A stretch of 64,000 nt of DNA from Caproiciproducens sp. NJN-50 (GTDB taxonomy: Bacteria; Bacillota; Clostridia; Oscillospirales; Acutalibacteraceae): positions 1,364,001 through 1,428,000 of the forward strand of contig NZ_CP035283.1 of assembly GCF_004103755.1 (NCBI RefSeq), read 5' to 3'. The notes beneath the pieces are model-generated. The model did not search any database, was not told the origin of the DNA, and saw only the letters and a list, made by a program, of their open reading frames with translations. A program made the translations under genes and the position numbers. Shown piece after piece: positions 51,415 through 59,135 of the stretch; positions within the stretch are counted from its first letter, which is position 1; every line of letters starts with the position of its first letter.

Positions 51415-52437
51415 ATGAAAACGTTGTTGCTTGACGCGGCAAAGAGCGAATCGATCGAAGCCGCGGCCCATATAATAAGAAACGGCGGCCTTGTGGGCAT
51501 GCCGACAGAGACCGTTTATGGCCTTGCGGCGAATGCATTTGACGGCACGGCGGTCAGAAAAATCTTTGAGGCGAAGGGAAGGCCGCAGGACAATCCGCTG
51601 ATCGTTCACATCTCAAACCTGGATCAAATCGAAAAACTGGCTGTCCGGTTGCCGGAGTCCGCGAAAAAACTGGCAAAGACCTGCTGGCCCGGTCCGCTCA
51701 CCATGGTGCTTGAAAAATCGGACTTGATCCCGTTTGAAGTCAGCGCGGGTCTGCCCACCGTTGGAATCCGGTTTCCGTCCCATCCCGTGGCGCAGGCGCT
51801 GATCTCGGCGGCCGGCGTTCCGATTGCCGCGCCGTCGGCCAATCGGTCCGGCTTTCCCAGCACCACGACGGCGGAACATGTGATGCGCGATATGGACGGA
51901 AAAATCGACGCCGTTCTGGACGGCGGTCCCTGCGGGGTTGGGGTGGAATCGACCATCGTCACGCTGGCTTCCGACCCGCCGCGGCTTCTGCGTCCCGGCG
52001 GCATTACGCTGGAACAGCTTCGCTCCGTACTGGGGCGTGTGGATGTCGACCCTGCTGTGATGAATCCGCTGCCGAAAGGGGCGCGGCCGCTTTCCCCCGG
52101 GATGAAATATAAGCACTATTCCCCAAAAGCGAATGTAGTGATCCTGAGCGGCGGGGAAAGAGCCTATGCCGATTATGTCAATTCCCATGCGGAGCCGGGC
52201 GTCGCGGCGCTCTGCTATGACGGGGAGGACCGCCTGCTGAGGGTTCCGGCGGTCTGTTACGGCGCGGAACGCGACACGGGCGCGCAGGCGCGGGAACTGT
52301 TTGAATCCCTCCGCCGCCTGGATGACATCGGTGCGAAAACGGTTTACGCGCGCTGCCCGGCTCCGGACGGGGTCGGCCTTGCGGTCTATAACCGTCTGAT
52401 GCGTGCCGCCGGATTTGAGGTGCTTTCCCTTGAATAA
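51415..52437 (+). CDS. Threonylcarbamoyl-AMP synthase (Sua5/YwlC type)
   Basis: A 340-residue two-domain enzyme that makes threonylcarbamoyl-AMP for the t6A modification at position 37 of ANN-reading tRNAs. The YrdC domain (MPTETVYGLAANA, KGRPQDNPLIVHI, PSANRSGFPSTTTAEHV) is followed by the Sua5 C-terminal domain (LSPGMKYKHYSPKA). It begins one base after the prfA stop, so it is in the same operon. Its end overlaps coaE by eight bases. Confidence 0.94.
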   Translation: MKTLLLDAAKSESIEAAAHIIRNGGLVGMPTETVYGLAANAFDGTAVRKIFEAKGRPQDNPLIVHISNLDQIEKLAVRLPESAKKLAKTCWPGPLTMVLEKSDLIPFEVSAGLPTVGIRFPSHPVAQALISAAGVPIAAPSANRSGFPSTTTAEHVMRDMDGKIDAVLDGGPCGVGVESTIVTLASDPPRLLRPGGITLEQLRSVLGRVDVDPAVMNPLPKGARPLSPGMKYKHYSPKANVVILSGGERAYADYVNSHAEPGVAALCYDGEDRLLRVPAVCYGAERDTGAQARELFESLRRLDDIGAKTVYARCPAPDGVGLAVYNRLMRAAGFEVLSLE

Positions 52438-53035
52438 GCCGGTGATCGGCCTGACCGGTCCGACCGGATCGGGCAAATCCACGGTGGCGGCCGCTTTCCG
52501 GGAGCTGGGGTGCGCCGTGATCGACGCGGATATTCTCGCCCGGAGAGCCGTTCAGCGCCCGGATTGCATCGCGGCGCTCAGCCGTGAATTCGGCGCGGAC
52601 ATTGTATCGGCGGACGGTTCTTTGGACCGCCGTCTGCTTGCAAAGCGGGCGTTTTCCAGTCCGGGACGGACGGAACGGCTCAATCAGATTACACATCCGG
52701 CCATTAAGGAGGAGACGGTCCGCCGCATCGGAGAGCTGCGCGGCAGCGGGGCAAAAGCCATTGTCCTCGACGCGGCTCTATTGTTTGAAAGCGGCGCGGA
52801 TTCCCTCTGCGATACGGCGGTCGCGGTGACGGCGCCGCCTGAAATCCGGCTGAAAAGAATTATGAAACGGGACGGAATTGCGGAGGAGGCGGCAAAAGAA
52901 CGCATGAACGCGCAAAATCCAAACGGGTACTATGAAAAACGGGCCAAATATGTTTTTGACGGGTGCACGGATTTTTGTGCGGTGCGTGACGGCGCGGCCC
53001 GTCTGCTGAAGCAGATTCTGGAGGAGGAGAATTGA
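52430..53035 (+). CDS. coaE: Dephospho-CoA kinase
   Basis: A 201-residue P-loop kinase that adds the last phosphate in CoA synthesis. GLTGPTGSGKST is the nucleotide loop, and VIDADILARRAV and LDAALLFESGAD are typical of CoaE. It begins at TTG 52430, overlapping the tsaC-like gene, with GAGGTG eight bases upstream. It ends inside the start of the transglycosylase gene. Confidence 0.94.
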   Translation: MNKPVIGLTGPTGSGKSTVAAAFRELGCAVIDADILARRAVQRPDCIAALSREFGADIVSADGSLDRRLLAKRAFSSPGRTERLNQITHPAIKEETVRRIGELRGSGAKAIVLDAALLFESGADSLCDTAVAVTAPPEIRLKRIMKRDGIAEEAAKERMNAQNPNGYYEKRAKYVFDGCTDFCAVRDGAARLLKQILEEEN

Positions 53036-53598
53036 AGTTCTCTAAGAGATTTTTCAGGTCCTATACGCTGCTGGCGATTCTGCTGGTCGGAGCCGTCCTG
53101 CTTCTCCGTGCGGGATATGACCGGTTTCAGAAATCTTTTTATCCGCTCCGCTATACGGAATACGTTGAGAAATATGCCCAGGAATATCATTTGGAGCCCG
53201 CGCTGGTCTATGCGGTCATCCGATCGGAAAGCAACTTCGACGCGGATGCCCGGTCCCGGTCCGGTGCCTGCGGCCTGATGCAGCTGATGCCGGACACGTT
53301 TGACTGGCTTCAGGAGAGCCAGAAGGACACCTATTCCGAAGAGGATCTTTTCCGCCCGGAGGTCAATATCCGGTATGGGTGCAGATATTTGTCGATGATG
53401 GCGGAAAGATACGGTTCTCTGCGCACAGCCCTGTGCGCCTACAACGCCGGCTCCGGCACGGTGGACGGATGGCTGAAGGATTCCAGATATTCTGCGGACG
53501 GGAAAAACCTGAAGCGGATTCCCTATGAGGAAACGCAGAATTATGCGGATTCCGTTCTGCAAAGTTATGACAAATATAAAAAACTTTATCAGTTGTGA
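53032..53598 (+). CDS. Lytic transglycosylase, SLT type
   Basis: A 188-residue membrane-anchored wall enzyme. An N-terminal helix (residues ~11-27) is followed by a lysozyme-like domain with AVIRSESNFDADARS (catalytic glutamate), GACGLMQLMPDTF and LCAYNAGSGTVDGW. It cuts peptidoglycan chains between MurNAc and GlcNAc. It starts at TTG 53032 with GGAGGAG just before, overlapping coaE by four bases. Confidence 0.94.
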   Translation: MKFSKRFFRSYTLLAILLVGAVLLLRAGYDRFQKSFYPLRYTEYVEKYAQEYHLEPALVYAVIRSESNFDADARSRSGACGLMQLMPDTFDWLQESQKDTYSEEDLFRPEVNIRYGCRYLSMMAERYGSLRTALCAYNAGSGTVDGWLKDSRYSADGKNLKRIPYEETQNYADSVLQSYDKYKKLYQL

Positions 53599-53612
53599 AG
53601 GAGAGACAGACC

Positions 53613-55025
53613 ATGGAGAAAAAAGAAGAAGCATCCCAGGTCAAGGAGTTAACGAAAAAGCTTTTGATTGACAGGAAAAGCGGCTATTTCAAAGTGCCGG
53701 AAAGTCAGGTGGAAAAAGCCGACCGCTTCTGCGACGGCTATATGAAGTTTATCGGCGCGGCGAAAACGGAACGGGAGGTAACGCGCTATGCGGTCGAGGC
53801 GGCCGAAAAGGCGGGGTTTGCTCCCTATGAAGAGGGAAAACGCTATCAGCCGGGCGACCGCGTTTATTACAACAACCGGGGCAAAGCGGCAATTTTCGCC
53901 GTGATTGGGGAGGAGGGCTGCCGGGATGGCGTCCGGATTGCCGCCGCCCACATTGATTCTCCCCGTCTGGATTTAAAACCCCATCCTCTTTACGAAAAAG
54001 ATGGACTGGCCTTATTTAAAACGCACTACTACGGCGGAATCAAGAAATACCAGTGGACGACGATCCCGCTGTCCCTGCACGGCCGCGTTGTTCTGAAGGA
54101 CGGCACACACGTAGACCTCCGCATCGGAGAAAAGCCCGGCGACCCGCAGTTTACCATAACGGACCTTCTGATCCATCTTGCGACCGAGCAGATGCAGAAG
54201 ACGCTGTCCAAGGGGGTCGAGGGGGAAAACCTGAATATTCTCGCCGGCAGCCGCCCGATCCGCTCGGAAGACGGCGAGAATCTTTTCAAGCTCAACCTGA
54301 TGAAGATCCTGAATGAAAAATACGGTATGACCGAAGAGGATTTTGTCTCCGCGGACCTGGAGCTCGTCCCGGCGTTCAGTGCGGTGGATATTGGGTTTGA
54401 CCGCAGCATGATCGGCGCTTACGGACATGACGACCGAGTCTGCGCCTATCCGGCCCTGATGGCAGCGCTTCATGCCAAGACTCCGAAAAACACCGTATTG
54501 ACGGTTCTCGCGGATAAGGAAGAGATCGGAAGCGACGGAAACACGGGCCTGAACAGCCAGTTTATGCGCTATTTTATCGCCGACCTGGCGGAAGCCGAGG
54601 GCCTTGCGGTTCGCCATGTTCTCAGCCGTTCCAAATGCCTGTCCGCGGATGTGACGGCGGCTTATGATCCTACCTATCCGGATGTGTATGAGGCGGCGAA
54701 TTCCTGCTTCCTGAACAGCGGAGTGGGGATGGCAAAGTATACGGGCGCGCGCGGGAAGAGCGGTTCCAGCGAGGCTTCCGCCGAGTTTGTATCCGAAATT
54801 CGCCGGCTGTTTGAGAAAAACGGCGTTTTGTGGCAGATCGGCGAGCTTGGGAAAGTGGATGCCGGCGGCGGCGGAACGGTTGCCATGTATATCGCCAACC
54901 TGAATGTCGACGTTCTCGATATCGGAGTTCCGGTCCTGTCCATGCATTCGCCTTTTGAAGTTGTTTCCAAGCTGGATGTTTATATGACCTATGAGGGAAT
55001 CAAAGCGTTCTTTGAGGCGCGTTGA
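53613..55025 (+). CDS. M18-family aminopeptidase
   Basis: A 470-residue metallo-aminopeptidase of the aspartyl aminopeptidase family. Metal residues are visible in AAHIDSPRLDLKP, in DKEEIGSDGNTGLNS (the two glutamates) and in the C-terminal SMHSPFEVVSK. It removes N-terminal residues, typically acidic, from peptides. ATG 53613 follows AAGGAGA. A strong hairpin terminator follows at 55038-55071. Confidence 0.95.
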   Translation: MEKKEEASQVKELTKKLLIDRKSGYFKVPESQVEKADRFCDGYMKFIGAAKTEREVTRYAVEAAEKAGFAPYEEGKRYQPGDRVYYNNRGKAAIFAVIGEEGCRDGVRIAAAHIDSPRLDLKPHPLYEKDGLALFKTHYYGGIKKYQWTTIPLSLHGRVVLKDGTHVDLRIGEKPGDPQFTITDLLIHLATEQMQKTLSKGVEGENLNILAGSRPIRSEDGENLFKLNLMKILNEKYGMTEEDFVSADLELVPAFSAVDIGFDRSMIGAYGHDDRVCAYPALMAALHAKTPKNTVLTVLADKEEIGSDGNTGLNSQFMRYFIADLAEAEGLAVRHVLSRSKCLSADVTAAYDPTYPDVYEAANSCFLNSGVGMAKYTGARGKSGSSEASAEFVSEIRRLFEKNGVLWQIGELGKVDAGGGGTVAMYIANLNVDVLDIGVPVLSMHSPFEVVSKLDVYMTYEGIKAFFEAR

Positions 55026-55037
55026 TTTTCAGGCCTT

Positions 55038-55071
55038 GCAGGGAAAAGAGAACCCGTTCTCTTTTCCCTGC
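55038..55071 (+). terminator. Terminator after the M18 aminopeptidase
   Basis: A perfect 16-base stem (55038-55053 with 55056-55071) with a two-base turn. The 3' arm itself includes TCTCTTTTC, and a further TATTTT follows. It closes the prfA-to-aminopeptidase run. Confidence 0.75.
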
Positions 55072-55185
55072 TCCGTATTTTCCCGCTTTTTGCGCCGGGA
55101 ACCCTTTGCCAATCGATTCGGCCTACCGGTTACCAGGCGTTTATTTTTATTGCCGCGATGACCAAACGGCTGGCGGGCGAATTGA

Positions 55186-55214
55186 TTGACATTACTTTTT
55201 TTCCATGCTATGAT
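55186..55214 (+). promoter_or_regulatory. Promoter of the CheY-CheC-GGDEF operon
   Basis: TTGACA (55186-55191) and TATGAT (55209-55214) are separated by 17 bases. The start site would be near 55221, giving an 80-base leader before the CheY-like gene. The preceding 110 bases hold no gene. Confidence 0.72.
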
Positions 55215-55300
55215 AATGAAAATCGTCAGACCCTATTACTTTTTCCCAAGTTCTTCCATGTTTTGCAATAATATGCGCTTTTGGAGGCTGAACAACGACT

Positions 55301-55675
55301 ATGATTTGTGTTCTCATAGTTGATGATTCTGTGTTTTCACAAAAAGTAACTGCTAATTTATTAAAAAAAGCAATGCCCGGCAAGGATATCGCAATCAGCT
55401 TCGCTTCTGACGGGGAAGAGGGACTGAAGAAATTCCGGGCACTGAAACCGGATTATATGTTCGTCGATCTTTTAATGCCGAAGCTGGGCGGGGCGGAACT
55501 GATCCGTGCCGTTCAAAAAGAAGGCGGCACCGGCGTCATCGTTGTGACCGCCGATATTCAGAAGTGTGTTCGTGAGGAAATCGAAGCGCTGGGTGTACTG
55601 GCTTTCGTTAATAAGCCTCTGAATGACGAAAAAATGCGGTTGTTATGCGACCGGATAGATGGTAAGGAACGATAA
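55301..55675 (+). CDS. Single-domain response regulator, CheY-like
   Basis: A 124-residue receiver domain with no output domain. VLIVDDSVFS has the acidic pair, YMFVDLLMPK the phosphorylated aspartate, VVTAD the switch residue and FVNKPL the lysine. TTTTGGAGG precedes the start by 15 bases. It is followed two bases later by a CheC-like phosphatase and then a diguanylate cyclase, so it is probably the phospho-signal input of a small operon for c-di-GMP control (inference). Confidence 0.93.
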   Translation: MICVLIVDDSVFSQKVTANLLKKAMPGKDIAISFASDGEEGLKKFRALKPDYMFVDLLMPKLGGAELIRAVQKEGGTGVIVVTADIQKCVREEIEALGVLAFVNKPLNDEKMRLLCDRIDGKER

Positions 55676-55677
55676 AA

Positions 55678-56304
55678 GTGGATCGAGAGTGCTTTCGTTG
55701 TGATATTTTAAGTGAATTGTTCAATATCGGGGTGGGAAGAGCGGCGGATATGCTCTCAGAGATTGTCCATCGGAAAATCAGTCTGCAAATTCCCAAAATC
55801 AGGATTCCTGAAGATGAGGACAGAGAACTTAAACTCAGCGAAGAGTTCTCAGGTTTGTTCGACGGCGCGTTGATGGTATCGACGATTTCTTTTACAAACA
55901 GTTTGAAAGGGAGGGCGAACCTGGTTTTTCCGGCGGACAAAATTAAAAAATTTGTCACTCTCTGTTCCGGCGACGGCTCCGTTCCTCCGGAAGATACTGT
56001 TTTTACCGATGTGGATTTTGACGTGATCCGCGAAATCGGCAATATCCTGCTGAACTGTATTCTCGGCGAACTTGGAAATCTGATTAATGTGCAGTTGGCT
56101 TATGATCTCCCCCATGTGGCGGTTTACGACCGAATCAATTTCAGCAAAGATATCGACAGTGAGAAAAACCATTCTTTCATAATTTTATTTGTCACGTTCC
56201 TGATCGACAGCACGGAAATAGAGGGTGCGGTCATCATCGATCTGATGGTGGAATCTTACCGTGAATTGTTTCGTTTGCTGGACGGAATTGAGGCGGGGCT
56301 TTGA
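55678..56304 (+). CDS. CheC-like phosphatase of response regulators
   Basis: A 208-residue CheC/CheX-family protein with two half-sites. LSELFNIGVGRAADML...IP and REIGNILLNCILGELGNL...LP each contain the E-x2-N catalytic pair of this family. These proteins remove phosphate from CheY. It starts at GTG 55678 directly after the CheY-like gene, and its end overlaps the GGDEF gene. No chemoreceptors, CheA or flagellar genes are in the window, so it need not act in chemotaxis. Confidence 0.9.
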   Translation: MDRECFRCDILSELFNIGVGRAADMLSEIVHRKISLQIPKIRIPEDEDRELKLSEEFSGLFDGALMVSTISFTNSLKGRANLVFPADKIKKFVTLCSGDGSVPPEDTVFTDVDFDVIREIGNILLNCILGELGNLINVQLAYDLPHVAVYDRINFSKDIDSEKNHSFIILFVTFLIDSTEIEGAVIIDLMVESYRELFRLLDGIEAGL

Positions 56305-57251
56305 TGGACGGGGTTTCACATGAGGTGCTGGATCGGCTGAATCTGGGAATCCTGATTGTGGATGAGAAATTAAAAATACTGTTTCAGAACCGCTTTATGC
56401 AGAGATTTGACAAAGGGCGTGCGGATGCGGGGGAGTGCGGAAGTCTGCCTGGACTGATCCCCGGATTCAACAGCCCTTATTTTCAAATGTCCCTGATGGA
56501 TGCTCTGGAACAGGGACATAATCTTTTTTTTTCCGCGGCCATGCACGAAATGCTGATGGGCTGCCGCGAAAAGTACAATATCAGGGTAACCAGGTTTATG
56601 GAAAACGGCCAAAAGCGCCTGCTGCTCGAATTCACCGAGGTGACGGATTCCTTTGAACGGATCCGCCAGCTTCGCGAAAGCATCAGTGAACTTCGCCTGC
56701 TGAATCAGGAACTGAAACAGAAGGAACAGGCCATTCAGCGCCTCGCTTATTATGACCAGTTGACCGGCGTTGCAAACAGGACGCTTTTTTACGAAATGGC
56801 GGAAAAATTCCTGCGCGCGGCGGAACGCAACCGGGAAGTCTTGGGCCTTATGTTTATTGACGTGGACAACTTCAAACAGATCAACGACACCTACGGGCAT
56901 GAAGCCGGGGATAAGGTGCTGATTCAGGTGGCGGAGATTCTGACCGCGGCGACGCGCAGAAACGATATCGTCGCCCGTTACGGAGGAGATGAATTCCTGA
57001 TTCTGCTCCCGCAGATCAACGAACCGGACAACTATAAAATCGTTGTTTCCAAAATTCTCCGGGCAAAACGGGACGCCATGTTGAGCAACGGCGTTTCCGT
57101 GCGAATTTGTCTGAGTGTAGGGGTGAGCTTTTATCCGCAGGACGGGGATTCGGTGGACCAACTGATCGTCAAGGCGGACCGTGCGATGTATATTGCCAAA
57201 AAGCGCGAAGGTGACAACTGGTATTACCCCGCAGAAAACGGCGAAAACTGA
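56304..57251 (+). CDS. PAS-like and GGDEF diguanylate cyclase
   Basis: A 315-residue protein. A PAS-like sensor (residues ~1-115; LNLGILIVDEKLKILFQN) is linked by a coiled coil (~115-150) to a GGDEF domain. The catalytic loop is YGGDEF, with DVDNFKQINDTYGHEAGD before it, so it should make cyclic di-GMP from two GTP. The inhibitory RxxD upstream of the loop is not obvious (AATRRND is nearest and is worth checking). It overlaps the CheC gene by one base and ends the three-gene operon. Confidence 0.93.
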   Translation: MDGVSHEVLDRLNLGILIVDEKLKILFQNRFMQRFDKGRADAGECGSLPGLIPGFNSPYFQMSLMDALEQGHNLFFSAAMHEMLMGCREKYNIRVTRFMENGQKRLLLEFTEVTDSFERIRQLRESISELRLLNQELKQKEQAIQRLAYYDQLTGVANRTLFYEMAEKFLRAAERNREVLGLMFIDVDNFKQINDTYGHEAGDKVLIQVAEILTAATRRNDIVARYGGDEFLILLPQINEPDNYKIVVSKILRAKRDAMLSNGVSVRICLSVGVSFYPQDGDSVDQLIVKADRAMYIAKKREGDNWYYPAENGEN

Positions 57252-57291
57252 TTCCCAATGGAACCGCACGGTGCCGGTCCTTAGAAATGTA

Positions 57292-57320
57292 TTGCAAAGA
57301 TTTTGCCTGGGTATTATAAT
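57292..57320 (+). promoter_or_regulatory. Promoter of the DUF1858 gene
   Basis: TTGCAA (57292-57297) and a perfect TATAAT (57315-57320) are 17 bases apart, about 48 bases before the start codon of the DUF1858 gene. Confidence 0.75.
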
Positions 57321-57367
57321 AAGCATGTCTCATATTATGAATTTTACCTTTTTTGGAGGATACAGTT

Positions 57368-57574
57368 ATGGTAGCGATTACCAAACAGTCTTTAATCGGA
57401 GATATTCTTGATCTTGACACCAGCACGGCTCCTTTTTTCATGGAAATGGGCATGCACTGCCTGGGATGCCCCGCTTCCCGCGGCGAATCACTGGAGGAAG
57501 CCTGTGTCGTTCACGGTGTGGATGTGGAGGAAATGGTTCAGAAGCTCAATGAACACCTCGCATCCCGCCAGTAA
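57368..57574 (+). CDS. DUF1858 domain protein
   Basis: A 68-residue protein with ITKQSLIGDILDLDTSTAPF and FMEMGMHCLGCPASRGESLEEAC. The CxxC pair in the middle is typical of this family, which appears alone or attached to hybrid-cluster and ferredoxin-like proteins in anaerobes. Its role is unknown, possibly redox or metal binding. GGAGG lies seven bases before ATG 57368. Confidence 0.92.
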   Translation: MVAITKQSLIGDILDLDTSTAPFFMEMGMHCLGCPASRGESLEEACVVHGVDVEEMVQKLNEHLASRQ

Positions 57575-57581
57575 AAACAAG

Positions 57582-57620
57582 CGGCCGTCCGACAGAAGCT
57601 TTGCCGGACGGCCGTCCGGC
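57582..57620 (+). promoter_or_regulatory. Alternative hairpins between DUF1858 and trmK
   Basis: CGGCCGTCCG (57582-57591) pairs perfectly with CGGACGGCCG (57605-57614). The second arm also belongs to an 18-base perfect palindrome (57603-57620). The two folds exclude each other. The palindrome ends at the base before a possible GTG start of trmK, so it may influence its translation. Confidence 0.5.
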
Positions 57621-58328
57621 GTGTCCCGCCGGGCATGCGCTCTGTTTTCCCTTGGAGACAGGCTTTCCCTCTGCGCTTCCATGGTGCGGGCGGGAACGGC
57701 GCTTGCGGATGTGGGAACCGACCACGCCTATCTGCCGGTCTGGCTTGCAAAACGGGGAATGATCCGAAGCGCCGTAGCCGCCGACGTCAGGCCGGGTCCT
57801 TTGGCGCGTGCGCGTGCAAATATTGACCGCTTCGGGGTATCGAATCTGGTGTCGGCGCGTCTTTCGGACGGTTTGGACCGGATAGAGCCATCGGAAGCGG
57901 AGGATCTCGTGATTGCCGGCATGGGCGGGCTGATGATGGTCCGTATTCTTGAGCGCGCGCCTTGGCTAAAGGAAACGGGCCGCCGCCTGATCCTTCAACC
58001 CATGACGAAGGCGGAGGAACTGCGCGGATTTCTTGTGCGGCAAGGGTTCCTGATCGAGCGGGAACAGGCCGCCGAAGAGGACGGCCATGTCTATTCGGTG
58101 ATGCAGGTCTCCTTTTGCCCCCAGGGACGGCAGGAAGAAGAGCTGTTTTACTACATCGGCAGAATGACAGCGGATACGGTGCAGGGAAGAAAGTACCTCG
58201 AAATACAGAAGCGGCGTTTGGAAAAGCGGGCGAACGGTCTCCTCAGGTCAGGAAACGCCCGGGATGCCGGCCGCTTTTATTTCCTTGTATCCGAAATTGA
58301 AAAATTGCTGTCATCCAGACCGGCTTAA
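57621..58328 (+). CDS. trmK: tRNA (adenine-22-N1)-methyltransferase
   Basis: A 235-residue methyltransferase. The SAM-binding motif is TALADVGTDHAYLPVWLA, followed by DLVIAGMGGLMMVRIL and LILQPMTKAEELRGFL, as in Bacillus TrmK, which methylates A22 of tRNA. The start is uncertain. GTG 57621 gives a length close to TrmK (about 238), while ATG 57549 would add 24 residues and overlap the DUF1858 gene; neither has a good ribosome site. The next gene is the usual partner, Nif3/YqfO. Confidence 0.9.
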   Translation: MSRRACALFSLGDRLSLCASMVRAGTALADVGTDHAYLPVWLAKRGMIRSAVAADVRPGPLARARANIDRFGVSNLVSARLSDGLDRIEPSEAEDLVIAGMGGLMMVRILERAPWLKETGRRLILQPMTKAEELRGFLVRQGFLIEREQAAEEDGHVYSVMQVSFCPQGRQEEELFYYIGRMTADTVQGRKYLEIQKRRLEKRANGLLRSGNARDAGRFYFLVSEIEKLLSSRPA

Positions 58329-58346
58329 TCGAAAGAGGAGCTGCTT

Positions 58347-59117
58347 ATGACGACGACTGGCGACATTTTTCAGTTTATCGACGGATTTGCGCCGTTTCGC
58401 ACGGCGATGGGTTTTGACAACCCCGGACTGCTGGTTGGCGACGAGGGCATGAACGTGACAAAATCCATCCTGTCCCTGGACATCACGCCTGAGGTGGTGC
58501 GGGAAGCGTCCGAATTGGGCGCACAGCTGATTGTCAGCCATCATCCGGTGATTTTTCATCCGCTCAAAAGACTGGACACGGCTTCGGTGCCGTATTTGCT
58601 GGCAAGCCGCTCCATCGCGGCAATCTGTGCCCATACGAATCTTGACATGGCGCCGGGCGGGGTCAACGACTGTCTTGCCGGCCGGCTCAGACTGAAAAAT
58701 GTCAGAATGCTGTGTGAAAATTCGGATTCCGGCCTTCCGGAGGCGCTTTGCGGGGAAACGGACCGAGAATACAGCCCGCGCGAGTTCGCTCAATTTGTCA
58801 AGAACGCGCTGGGGTGCGAAGGACTTTGCTACGTCGACGGCGGAAGGCGCGTCAATTCGGCCGGACTCTGCGGCGGAGGCGGAGCCGACTATCTGTATGA
58901 TGCGGCCCAGGCCGGCTGCCAGGCGTTTGTGACGGGAGAATGCAAGCACAATATCTTGCTGGATGCGGAGAGCCTGGGCGTCACACTGGTCGCTGCCGGA
59001 CATTTTGAAACCGAGGACCCGGTGATCCCGGCGCTGATGCAAAAGCTCGCGGAACGGTTTCAGGACGTGTCTTTTGTCCGGTCACGCGCAGCGCACGGGC
59101 CGGTGCATTATCTGTAA
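58347..59117 (+). CDS. Nif3-like dinuclear metal-centre protein (YqfO family)
   Basis: A 256-residue Nif3-family protein. The metal ligands appear in LIVSHHPVIFH and AHTNLDMAPGGVND near the N-terminal half and in AGHFETEDPVIPAL near the C-terminus. It is also annotated as GTP cyclohydrolase I type 2, which is not well established. The long middle insertion of YqfO is absent. AGAGGAG supports ATG 58347. It commonly follows trmK in Firmicutes. Confidence 0.93.
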   Translation: MTTTGDIFQFIDGFAPFRTAMGFDNPGLLVGDEGMNVTKSILSLDITPEVVREASELGAQLIVSHHPVIFHPLKRLDTASVPYLLASRSIAAICAHTNLDMAPGGVNDCLAGRLRLKNVRMLCENSDSGLPEALCGETDREYSPREFAQFVKNALGCEGLCYVDGGRRVNSAGLCGGGGADYLYDAAQAGCQAFVTGECKHNILLDAESLGVTLVAAGHFETEDPVIPALMQKLAERFQDVSFVRSRAAHGPVHYL

Positions 59118-59135
59118 CGATTCGGAGGGAACAAA

